45,201 nt of DNA from positions 1 through 45,201 of the forward strand of contig JAPLMG010000015.1 in the NCBI GenBank assembly GCA_026387165.1, given 5' to 3'. Shown here piece by piece: positions 24,501-36,500 of this stretch. A program made the translations under genes and the position numbers. The notes beneath the pieces were generated by a model, which saw only the letters and a program-made list of their open reading frames with translations, searched no databases and was not told where the DNA came from. This DNA comes from Candidatus Omnitrophota bacterium. GTDB lineage: Bacteria; Omnitrophota; Gorgyraeia; 2-01-FULL-45-10. How positions within the stretch are numbered: the first letter of the stretch is position 1; the number at the start of each line of letters is the position of its first letter.

Positions 24501-27500
24501 AGGACGAATTCATTCTTCCTTGAGGGCCGGGCCGATCCTGCATTGGTCAAGAAAGTGCTGTACGCCGAATACTTTGTAGATAAGCTTGCGAAACTGAACT
24601 GGCGACCGTTAAATGCGGGCGAGGTGGGCAACTGGTCATGGGATCTAATGGAGATGATCTATCTTACCGAAAAGCAGCGCAAGCTTCCGGAGGCAGAGAA
24701 GGCGGCCATGCTTAGCGCTGACTTGAAAGATGCTTTCGACATAGCGGATTGGGAAGCATCCGCCGGTAGGGTCTTAGAAGCGAAAAAGCACATGGCGAAC
24801 CTCTTTAGCATGATAGATCGTGTGCAGAGGGAGCGCGTCAAGGCCGTGGACGCCACCAAAAAATATCTTGCCAAAAAAGAGAAGACGGCTGACGGGGCAT
24901 TCAAACTGCTATTCACCGCTCTTGAAGGTATAAGTGAGGCCGATCTCAAAAAAGCGGGCATAAGCGAAGCCGAAAGAGCCGAGATAGAAGCTCTAAGAGG
25001 CAAGATAGGAGCCTTAAGAAAGATGACGGAAGAGTCCGACGCGTCAAAGCAACCGTCTCTGCGCGAGGATATAGAGAGAGCCGACAGGTCAAAAGATGAT
25101 TTTCTGCGGCTTGACAGGGAGGTAAAAAGAGAGACAGAGTTAGGAGTGGCGCTCAGCGATATTGATGCGCTCCTGCTCCGGGCGGCTTCGTTGGATGCAG
25201 GTGTTGTCAAGGAGCTAAAAGAAGCTATCATTGACCTGGGTACGGCCAGGACTAGCGTAACGAAAGACGGCGAGAATGAATTTGGGGCTGCGTACCCTTC
25301 GGACGCGGCCGAATCTTTTGTCGAAGGATTATTTAAGAAGTTCGACAAGGTTTTTGAAGAGCTGAGAAAAGCCAAGGAGAGAGAGCTCAAAGATGGCAAG
25401 AGCCTTTACGAGAAAGTGAAGGCTGTCGAGGGGCGTCTCAGGGAAGAGCTGAGGAAAGAAGAGCTGGCCGGCTCTGAATTCGCCACGGGTAAGGCCTATA
25501 TTGACAGGGTCAATCAGCGGTTGGATGAATTGCGGCAGAAGGTCAGAGGCACATGGAGCTCGAGGTCGCTTGCGGTGAAGAGGGCAAATCTGGAAAATCT
25601 GCAGAAGGCGCTCGAGGACGCGAAGCTCTTCTATAATCTCGATACATACCGGAAGAAGCATAACGACGAGTTCTCCGTCTCCTCAGGACAGCTCCGCTAT
25701 GAAAAGATCCTGGAGCAGCTCATCTCCGAGAGTATGCCCTCTGATGCATTGGCGGCAAGGTTGGCGTCGTTAATAGAGATAGATAAGAAGAAGCTGGAAG
25801 GCGAAACTATAAACGGAGTCTATCTGAATTCCGTATACAGGGCCAACGGCAAGGAGCTGGAGACCGGGGAGCTCGGGTTCTTCCAGGGCGAGATACGGGA
25901 GAGCGTCCATCTCGGGGAATTAAGAAAAGCGTACGAAGACGACCTCATCAAAAAGGAAAATAAGACGAAGGAAGAGGCGAGCGTTCTGGGAGAATGGTTC
26001 CTAAGAGAGAGGATAGGCAAATATGTGAGATACGAAGCCCTTGTGACGGGGCTTGAGGAACTATTGATGCGCGATCAGGGCATTACGGATATGAATAGCC
26101 CGGAGGCAAAAAGGCTCAGGATGACCCGCGGCCAGAAGATAGGTCTCTTTATGAGCCTGGAAAAGAGGGTCTGGAAGGAAGAAGAAGAGATAGCGTATCT
26201 GAAAGAGTGGTTTAAGGACGCCTCTTTGGTACAGACATTCGCCGGGGAGCATCTGGGGTATCGCCTTGCCCACTCGCTGCTCAGTTATACCGTAGAAGTC
26301 ATGAGGAGCGGATTCGGCATGCCCGTACTGATGAATAGTGTTGATAGGTTAAGTATAGAGTTCCAGAAAGCCTTCCCGTATCAAATGGCTTACATGAATA
26401 TAGGGGATCATTTAAGGAGTATGGAGGCCGCCCTCTGGAACGAAAGGGAGTTATCGGTCATTCCCGACGATTCCATGACGGACCTGATATTGGAAAATAC
26501 ATTCTACAGGAATGGCGATCTTGACAGGGTATACAGGGCGGAGGCGATAGGGCAGTTGTACAGTTTCCACAACCAGGTCTCTTACCGCTTATCAATGGCA
26601 GATTATGGTAAGGACAAGGTAACGTATAGGGACCTGGAGAATACCGCGAAAGCGTTAGACTCCGTTATGATGCCGGAGATAGCATATAATGCCGCGAACG
26701 GCATACCCAAGCTAACCAAAGACTGGATGAGGAAGAATAAGGAGACCCTTGACGGATGGTTCGAAGGCCGCCGAGGTGAAAAGGACGCGAGGAAAGCCAG
26801 GGCTTTGAAGTATGAGAATAGCTTGAAGAATCCGGACAATATCCCGGCCGCCTTGAAGGAGACGGGCGATGAGCTCTCTAAGGCATGGAAGGCCCGGGGC
26901 AACACAGACCCGATGAACGAGGATCTAGCATGGTACTTCCAAAAGATCATGCTGTCCACCGGGATTTCCGCCGAAGACCTATTAAAAGTCACTTATGAAT
27001 ATCCGGCCGATATAGAGAAGGTCTGGGAGGAGGTTAACGGCCGTAAGCCTACTGAGGCGGAGTCCGGGAAGATCAAGTATTACGCGAGCAAGATGGACCT
27101 TGACGGCTGGACGCTGAATTACGTAAAGACGATACTTGTTTACGGTAATTATATTAGCGGCCTTATGGAGACTCTCCGCTCCGCCAAGCCCACAGAGGTC
27201 GAGGTGGAGAACCTTGTCAGGCTTGCCATAGATAACGGCATCTTGCCTGCGGACCCATCAATACCCGAGGCTAAAGGGGGCCTTGGTATAGAGATCGACA
27301 GTTTGAGCGTCGGCGCTCTCCTAGATAAAAAAATGCCGTTAGCGAGAGTCATCGATCTTACTAAAACGATCCACAGCAAGATCAATTCCCCCAAGATATC
27401 TATAGATGATGTGCTATATCTCGTAGGTCTTGCCATGGATACGAACATAGCGAAGCCGCCGGAGGAGGAGCGCTTTTCTTTAAGCAGGGAAGAAGTGAGA

Positions 27501-30500
27501 GGCGTCGTCGCCCGGCAGTTCACGAAAGAGAGGATAGATCTCGGCGAATTTGAAAATCATAGAAGCGTTATTATTGACGGGATAACAGACGCTCTTATTG
27601 GTAAGCGTATACATCCCGTGAATTTTGTCATCCTTGTTGATAGAACGCTCGCGCTGAGAGACGCCATAATCAAGGCGGCGGCGGATAAGGAAGTCGACAG
27701 CGAGGTAAGGCCTAAGCTGGAAATGACGAGGGGAGGCTTTGAGATGCTCGCGGTCTTAGATCAGCAGGCGCTGGACATAAACAAGATAATAGGCATAGCC
27801 GATATAGAGGCCCTTGGTATGGGCCGCGGGTCCGCAAAATATACCCTTACCGAAAACGCGGTTAAAGAGCCGGTGAACAGCCTGCGCAGGATGCTCATCA
27901 ATAAGCGCATAGAGACTAAGTATAAGGCGACGAAAGATTTCGTAAAAAACAACCTGCTCAAGGATCTTAAGCGGCCAGAAGATTTTAAGGCTAAGCTGGC
28001 GGCTGATGTAGTGGGTGAAGATCTGGTAGAGACGAAACGCGGCGCAGACGGCAAGGAATATTTTAATGTTAAAAATAACGAAGACGCAAAAAAATTCATA
28101 GATAAGAAGATAGGTGAACAGAGGGGTAAGGAGGACGGAGATCGGGGGAGTTTTTGGCGCGCTTCCTCATACGTAGCAGGCGCCTTCTCTGTCTTTGTAG
28201 CCATCTACGGCATCGGGCTGATAAGGAGAGCTTTACGTAAGCGTGACAAAACCGCCAAAGAGAAGATCGCGGCCGGTGAAGCGGGCGCTCTAGCGCCTCC
28301 GCCTGAGGGCGCGGGCATTGAAGGAGCTTCTCCGGGCGCCGGAGAAGCGTCTCTTTCCACGGCAGAAAGGCGGACGGACAAAGGGCCAGCTCCGAAAAAA
28401 GAGAAGCTGGCAGCCTTGGGAAGATACCTCGTATTTGCATTGAAACTATCGACCACATTCGTTGTGCTATACACCTTTAGCCATGAGTTTAGGATCACCA
28501 TGATATGGTGCGCCTCCAGCGGGATATTCATCGGCGCTCTCGCGATATCCATAATCTTACTATACTCCACGATAAAATTACTCAGCGGCAGATTCCCGTT
28601 ATTCAAGGGAGAGCTCAGGAAGTATGCCGGCCTCCATATAAAAATTGCCAATTTTATAAAATTGCCCTCTACAAAGATCTCGGAAAAGATAAAGGAGATG
28701 GAATCTTACTCCGATTCTTTCAGGGACTCCGCGGGCATATTCGCGCTGAGGCTCCTTAAGGTGCCGGTCGGTCTGGTGACGGGCCTGATCGGGACTGGTG
28801 TAAGGCTCGGTGTTCCGCTCTTTCCCGCGGGCTATTTTATATGGCAGTCGGGCGCGTTCACGCTCTTCGCCGCTAATAACGTAATGATCTTCCTGCTCGT
28901 ATTCATGCTTATTTCCACTGTCGTCAGCAAGGGATGGGACCTGCTGGTGAGCGCATCCAAGCTTGCGTTCATGTATTTAAAAAATTCGGTGTCCGAAGGC
29001 TCCTATACCGCGCCGCAGATGAAAGAGGCACGGCATGCGGCATTGACGGCGTCATTTAATCTGGCCGTAGCGCTGGCGGCCAATATAGGGACGTTAATAT
29101 ACATCTATTTCACGCAAAACTGGTTTGCCTCCATGCCTTGGCTTCTTGCCATAGCGGCGCTGGCATTCACCTACTGTAACTATTGCGTGGCTTATATACT
29201 GGTGTCGGCGTTAGTATACGGCCTAATGGCTGTAATAACGGCCTGCCGCCCCGGCAAAAAGCCGCTGTGGGATATCTCCTCCTATAAGCTGATAGAGAAG
29301 ATCAAGCGCGTTCCGAAGAAATATTTTACCACCGTCTATAATATGGGAGCCATGAAAGTGGACGATGACTTCAGGACAGTCATGGGCACCACTACAAGAT
29401 CTTTTGAGAATAATGTCCACATGACGGAAGTGTCGGGAGAGGGCGTCCCGTACCTGCGCAAAAACAGTTCCGGCAAAAAATTCGCATACGACACCACCGA
29501 CAATCTCTCGATGATGGTAAAGGTTACGTCCGGATATTTTGATAATACAAAGGACAGTTTCGTAAAGACTCTGCGGGATACGCTGAGGCTGAGGAGAGAA
29601 TATGGCAGGGGCAAGGCAGGGATCATCTTTACCAATACGGATGCCGCGAGGGCGGACCTGGCCGGTATGAAGCCACACTGCTACCGGGATGATTTCAAAT
29701 ATTTGCTCGAAGGCTGGAACCACCCGCATGTGTATGTCTCCATATCGGATATCGATGTCGATAACCTGGAGATGATCACGGGAGCCGTGGATACAAGCGG
29801 CAACTTCACGGGAAGGGTCATAGCCACGAAAGATGATGAGTATTTCATAGACAACGCCACAGGCGAAGCCGTTTTGAAAGACGGCAGGATATTAAAGCCG
29901 GGCGAATATATACGCGATGAAAAATTTAATATCATAACAGACTATTTTTTAAGGCCGATAGGCCCGATAGCGAGGAACGACCCGAAGTATAAGGAAAAAT
30001 ACAGCGATGAGAGCAAGTACTACAGGAAGAAGAAGATAGTCAACATAAACGGCGCCGACCTGGATGTCAGGGTGTCGACCGAGACCTATTACGTGGATGC
30101 CGATGATCCGTCCATAAGGTACAGGCTCATAAAGGGAGACCTTTATGATGACCGGACCGGCGTACCGGTCCTGACCAAGGACATGTATGAGAAGAGTCCG
30201 AGGCACGGCTATCTCCTGAATAAACGGACGAAGCAGAGGATCGACAGGGGCCTTGACGGGAAGAGCCTGCCTGAAAGGGTAGTAACGGTGACCGAGCAGA
30301 AGGTCTTCGCCAAGAACGCCGCCCAGAACAGGATCGATATTTATACGCTTACCAAAGACGGGAAATTGCTGGACCCATCGGGCAAGCTTTTTGCCGATAT
30401 AAGGAGCATATCTTCCATAAGAACGCTTTACGAAACTTTCAAGCTCGATAAAGACGGTTCTCTAAAGAAGACATCCGATCCGGATATGGAGATAACGGAC

Positions 30501-33500
30501 AAAGAGGACCCCCTCGCCTCCAATGACGGAAGAAGGTTCGAACTCGACGTATACAGCGTCATATCGAAGGAGCTTCTCGACCAGTTCGTCGACAAGACCG
30601 ACGCGGGCGGTTATGTGACTGAGGCGAGCAAGAATACGGAGAAGATATCGAAAGACGAATGGCGGGTGGACGCCGCATCGGGCGACGCTCTTATGAAAGA
30701 CGGACTCATAGTGGCGAGAAGAGGGACATGGCGAAGAGACAAGGAAGGCAACCTTTATATAGGAGGCATAAGCCAGGAAGATGCCGACATCTTCCTAAAG
30801 GAAGGCAATCTGCTGGACGTGGACTGCCTTAATATCGGCAAGAACGGGCGGGAAGAGACGTACTTTATAAGTACAGATACGGTGCGCGGCATACCCGTTG
30901 CCAGCAGCGCCGGCAAGAAGGATTTCGGCGCGAAGAAAGAGTTCGAGCGGTTCGCGAAGGAAGTGAACGGCGGATATCTCGTGAACGCCGCGGACGGATT
31001 CCGAGTAGTCGACGGGAAGCTCGTGCAGTATCAGAAGGACGGCATAGGATTTGATGAAGAAAAGAAGTATGTGATAGGAGAAAATTTTGAAACGACGGTA
31101 CAGGATTCCGTCGCGGTGGATCCGCTTACGGGAGAGCTCTTCCAATCACAGCGCATAGCCAAGCATGATACATATTGGCATCTGAACGACGAGGAGAAGG
31201 GTCGTAATGTATTCAGGATAAGGAAGATACTGGCAAGGCTCGAGGACGTCTATTTTGACGGGAGTGGTAACGCCAAGAAGAAGGGCGGGCTGGACAAACC
31301 GGTGGAAACGATAGCCGGCGCCGGGACGTTCGTGCTGGATGAGGACGGCAACCTGCGCAGTAAGAATGTAACAGCCGAAGACGCCGCTATAATCCAGCCT
31401 AGTACATTTGAAGCAAAAGATATTACCACCGACCACAAGTCCGGCGACCTGATAGTCAAAAAAAGGATTGCCGGAGCGAATGAATTCGACATAAACGAAA
31501 AAGGCCTGGCGGTGAGGTTGCCTGGCGCGGGCGGCCAGGCGATAGCGAACATAGGCACGTTCTTATTGAAGGCCGATAGGGGTGAGATACTTGACAAAGA
31601 AGGCAGAAAAGTCGAACCGGATTATTCGATACAGCTGGCCGCGCAGATAGACAACAAGAATGAGTATCCCGCCGACCACATAGGCAGGATAATATCCCGC
31701 GCCGTGAATGACATGGAGGGAGAAGAGGAAGTTGGTATGTATCAGCCACTCATAGATTATCCCAATTTCGGGAAGTCTCTTTACAGCAGGTTCCAGGGCT
31801 GGGCGCAGTCGATACTCTCCTATATTAATATGTCCGATTTCGCGGTATTCGGCGAATCATCGGCCGTTGGAAAGATGACTTTCAACATCAACAGGTACAA
31901 TAATGATGTCACCGAAAAGAAGGTTATACCCTATAACGTCAGATCGCACGATTTCTGGGAGGCGATGTTTACCAAGACCGCCAGACTGATGGGGACCGAG
32001 GAAGAGAAGATACGCGTCCTCGAGACGACGCCGTCCAGCTTCTTCGCCCAGGTGATAAGGTCCAAGCGCTGGATAGACGGAGACGTGCTTGCCCTTAAGA
32101 TAGAATACTGGCCCGTCAAAGCGCTCTTTGAGATACTCCGGTTCAGGCCGGTAGACGCTATCGGGACGATAGCAAGAGGACTACACAGAGGCATCACCGG
32201 GAAGACGCACATAAGCGCCGAGTCGAAGATGCATATCGGGGCGATCATAAGGGGGCTGATATCGGAGCCGGTCTTCTTCTTCTGGTTATTTATTCTCGGA
32301 GTCACCGCCACAATAATACCGGGCGTCATGACGGCGTCAGGCCCTATGATCTCATTGTGGGTCCTCTCTACGGTGCTGATCATACTGATAGGCCAGAAGG
32401 CCGTAGTGCCTATCTGGAAAGAGGTATGGGAAAAGAGAGGCTCGCGCGCGTTCAGGGCGCTCGGCGCGGTACTTGGGGCCGGATTCTCCGTCACGGCAAT
32501 TGGCCTGGGAGCGCTGCATTTTATCCCGTATGCCAAGGAGGCCTCTTTCGCGGTCGCGGGCGTCCTCATACTTATAGCCGCCGTCCGTTACGCTAATAAG
32601 ATGATCAGATCGCGCCATCTTATGCGCGGCATCGTGCCCATAGCTGTCCTGGCGGCCGTGATAATTATGGCAGTTTTCCTGTATATCAATCCGCCGTTTG
32701 CTATAGAGCTCGCGCTGACAAAGATGCAATCGGCCGTCTGGATCGTCGATTTCTTCAAATGGATACCTAAGTCCATGCCGTTTATAGTATCCGCGATATT
32801 GATCGTAAAGGCGGTGGGGTGGCGGGCAGACGTCTTAAGCAAGCGGGGTTCGGAACAAGATATTAAAAACGCGGATATATTGAGAATAGTGCCAAGAGCG
32901 TTCTATATCTTTAAGAGAGCGGTCTGGGAGACGATACTTGGCACGGGCATACTCATGGTCCTCATACTTTACAAGCCCAAATATTTATTGGACGGCATAA
33001 AGAAGATATTTGAGGGAGAGAGGTTCGTATGGTTCACCATGATACAGGGTGAACGCATGGTCGCAAAAGGATACAAATTGTCGAGGGCTTATGGCGAATA
33101 CAAATGGGCGCCGATACTGGGCGTCACGATACTTGTCGCGACGATCCTTTACATGACATTGGGCGCCTACTTCCCCGCCTTCAGGATACTCGATCCGGCG
33201 CTCGCGTTCAAAGGATTGCCCATATTCATATTCTCGTGGATATTCGGCCCGGGCATAGCGTGGTATTCGGCGCAGTACGGCGGCAGCGCGGGGCACAGAG
33301 AGCCGGCATTCATGCATTCTGTATCGGAATTCAGATCGTCCCTTAAGGCAAAGCCGCTGGATGCATATGGCGCGATAGAAAAGATACGGGATATCCTCAA
33401 GGATTCCGGGGAGTTTAATATAGATGTTGACAGGTCAAGGATGTACCTGCTTTATCTGACCCAGATAGATTTTAGCCGCGACGAAAGAGGGCTTAAGCTC

Positions 33501-36500
33501 GAAAGCTATTTGAGCAGCGTCCTGAGATCGGCCAACCTTACAGATATGGAGCAGGAATTAAAAGACCAGCTTAAGTGGTGGGAACCGGGATTCGAAAATG
33601 AATGGGACAGCATTACGGAACTATTGAGGGTTTATCTGCTGGATAGAGCGGTAAGGGCGGCGGCGAAAGACGGAAAGGCCGCTGAGCTCGCGTATTTAAT
33701 AGGCCAGATAGATGAAGACCGGCAGAATCTCATAAGGGCCGTCAACGATATCGTAAGGCGTATCAGCCCGAGGAAGATAGGGGAGACGTACTGGGTATAC
33801 GCGTCACTTTCGGAGAAGCAGGATTTTGTCAGGAAAACGGTAGAGTTGCATATAAAGGACGCCGCCAAGCGTGCGGAAGCTATAGGGCATATCAGTAAAT
33901 TGCTCGCGCTTACTCCGGAAGAAGAGGTCAAAAGGCTGATAAAGATGCAGGATTCATTTGATGCCGAGAGGGCCACGGAGCTGCAGAATGCCGTGAAGGA
34001 AGAAGAAGGCAAGGCGCCGGAGAAGAAGAAGGGCATCCCTAACAGAAGAAAAGAGATGTTCAGGGCTACGATAGAGCCTTTTGGCAGGTTGGACGATATT
34101 CGCGTGCTCGGCATCTCCTTCTCATGGGGGCTGTCGCGCAGGCTCAAGGGCATCAGCGGGGAAATATATAGAGAAGGCCTGACCGGCGCGGACAGGATGA
34201 AAGTTATCAGGCGCCACAGGAAGTTCTATGGAAGGCTGCTCGCGCTGGTCGGAGGCGACGCGCGAAACGAAGAACGAACCGAAAAAGAGATGCTCGAATT
34301 ATACGATTATCTCGTCAAGCGCGACGCGTCCATAAGGCTTAAGGCGGACGCGGACGTCATGATAGACAGGCTGAAAAAAGAAGAGGAGAAGTTGAAGGAG
34401 AACGCCTTTAAGCAATTTGTGCTGGAAGAGTGGGATAAAGTTGTCGCCTTTATGAAGGGGCGTTCTGCCATAGAGAGAAGACCGATAAAGAAGGATGAAG
34501 ATGCGAGGAAGGCCTCGCGTGAATTACTGGAAAAATCTATTTCGGAGGCCATCGGCAAGGCGGCTGGGGGCCTGACTGGCGAAGAGCTTACGTCGAAGCG
34601 CGAGTGGACGCTCGATCGGGGCTCGAGGGACCTGGAGGCCGGCGAAGGCGATGGCAAGATAGCCGCGGACGGAGCGCTTGCCAGATTTATGGCCGCGGCG
34701 GGAGAGGATGTCGTCGTCTTCGGCGGAGCGGTAAGGAACGCCATCATGCATAAGGAAGAAGATACCGAGGAGTTCGATATATTTATCAGGGCAGGGGATC
34801 CGACGGATGAGGAGATGAGGGAGATATACAGAAAAAGTAAGGAATATATGAAGGACAGGCGCGCCTTGGATGAGCTGATCTACAGGCTGCAAGCCGACCC
34901 AAGATTCAAGGAGCGCCTTGCTCAGCACCTGAGGAGCGTGACGGTGGATATGTTATACGGAATAAACGGTATAAGAAGAGATAATATGCTGGAAGAGGTC
35001 TTGTACAGATATATTCTATATGAAGCGGTGCGGGACCTGCTTATGAGAAAGGCTATCACAGTTATCGCAGCGGAAGCGGCGGTTCTTGGCTGTGATCCAG
35101 AAGCATTGCAGCAGGGTATGGCAATAGTAGATGGAAAGCTGGTGAGGATAGCCGGGTTTCTGGATGGTTCCGGAGATATATTCGCCATACCGGGCAATGA
35201 AGACGTCTTCTTCGATATACCGGAGCTTACCATGAACAGGCTTGCCGTGGGAAAGAAGGATGGCAATTATACTCTCTATGACCAGTATGGCGGCGAGACT
35301 GATATAAAGAGTAAGGCATTAAGGCTTAACTTTAGTGACGGAGTTAAAGATGAAGCGGGCCTCATGATAATATTCCGCGCGCTCAGATTTATTAAGCAGT
35401 ATGAAGAGGCGGGCTTCAAGCCTGACGGAGCGCTTACGAAATTACTTGAAGAGTTCTTCAAAAAACCGAAAGATTTCGGTATCGACAGCCTGGAAGAGCT
35501 TCTCCTGAAATTATATGAATTCACAGCCGACGCGGAGGAAGCCGATGCGTTACTCGAGAGCGTAGGGGCGCTTAAGTTCATTAAGGATAAAGGCATAGAC
35601 TTAGATGATATCAAAAAGGAAGCTCTGACAGCGCAAGAATTAAGAGAAAAAGAGCTTGCCGTCACGGAATTGAGAGCAGCGGAGCTTGCGGACGAAGAAT
35701 CATCTCAGACTGTAATAGGCTTATTAAGCTGGGTAGGCCTTTTAGCCGTGACAGGCGAGAAGAAGATAGCGATAGCAGCCGGCGCCGCCGCCGGCGTACC
35801 AACTGCCGCAGCCAAGCCGGCAGGCGGATACGCAAAAGGGGGCGCTAAGGCTCCTGCCGCGCCTGCCGGAACAGCGCCCGCGTCAGCCGCAGCCAAGCCT
35901 GCAGGCGGATACGCAAAAGGCGGTAAGGTAGCTCCAGCACAAGCTGCAGGCACAGAAGCCTCCCAAGTTTCGGTGCCGACAGGCAAGTCGCTCTTGAGAG
36001 CCGAGCAAGTCGCGCTCGACATACTCTTAGGCCGCGTCTTGCAGAAACCCGCGGAGAAGCCCGGAACCGAAAAAGCCATAGAGGACGGATATGAGCCCGG
36101 CCCGAAAGCAAAAGCTTTTATGCAGAGGTATCTCGGCAAGGATTACAAGTCAGGTGAGAAGCTATTGGGTCTGGGTTACAGAAAGATGAAGAAATTTAGT
36201 AACGATCTGGATAAGATAATAGAAGACGAGATCGAGAGGCGCGCTATAAAGGACGAAGAAGAGATAAGGTATGTTAAATACATAATAAGCCGCATAGTGA
36301 ACTGGAAACCGGTGTATCTGGGACACAAAGTGCGCAGGGATTTGACCGTCAACGAATATTACATACTGAACTGGCGCGCGCTTGAAATAGCGCTCATGCT
36401 CTTGGACAGGCAGGGCTTTGAGAAGAAGAATAAGGAGCTCGCGGAGGAGAAGAGGCTCGCTAATATGAAGTCGTTATTGACGGGCCATGCCCCCGAAGCG

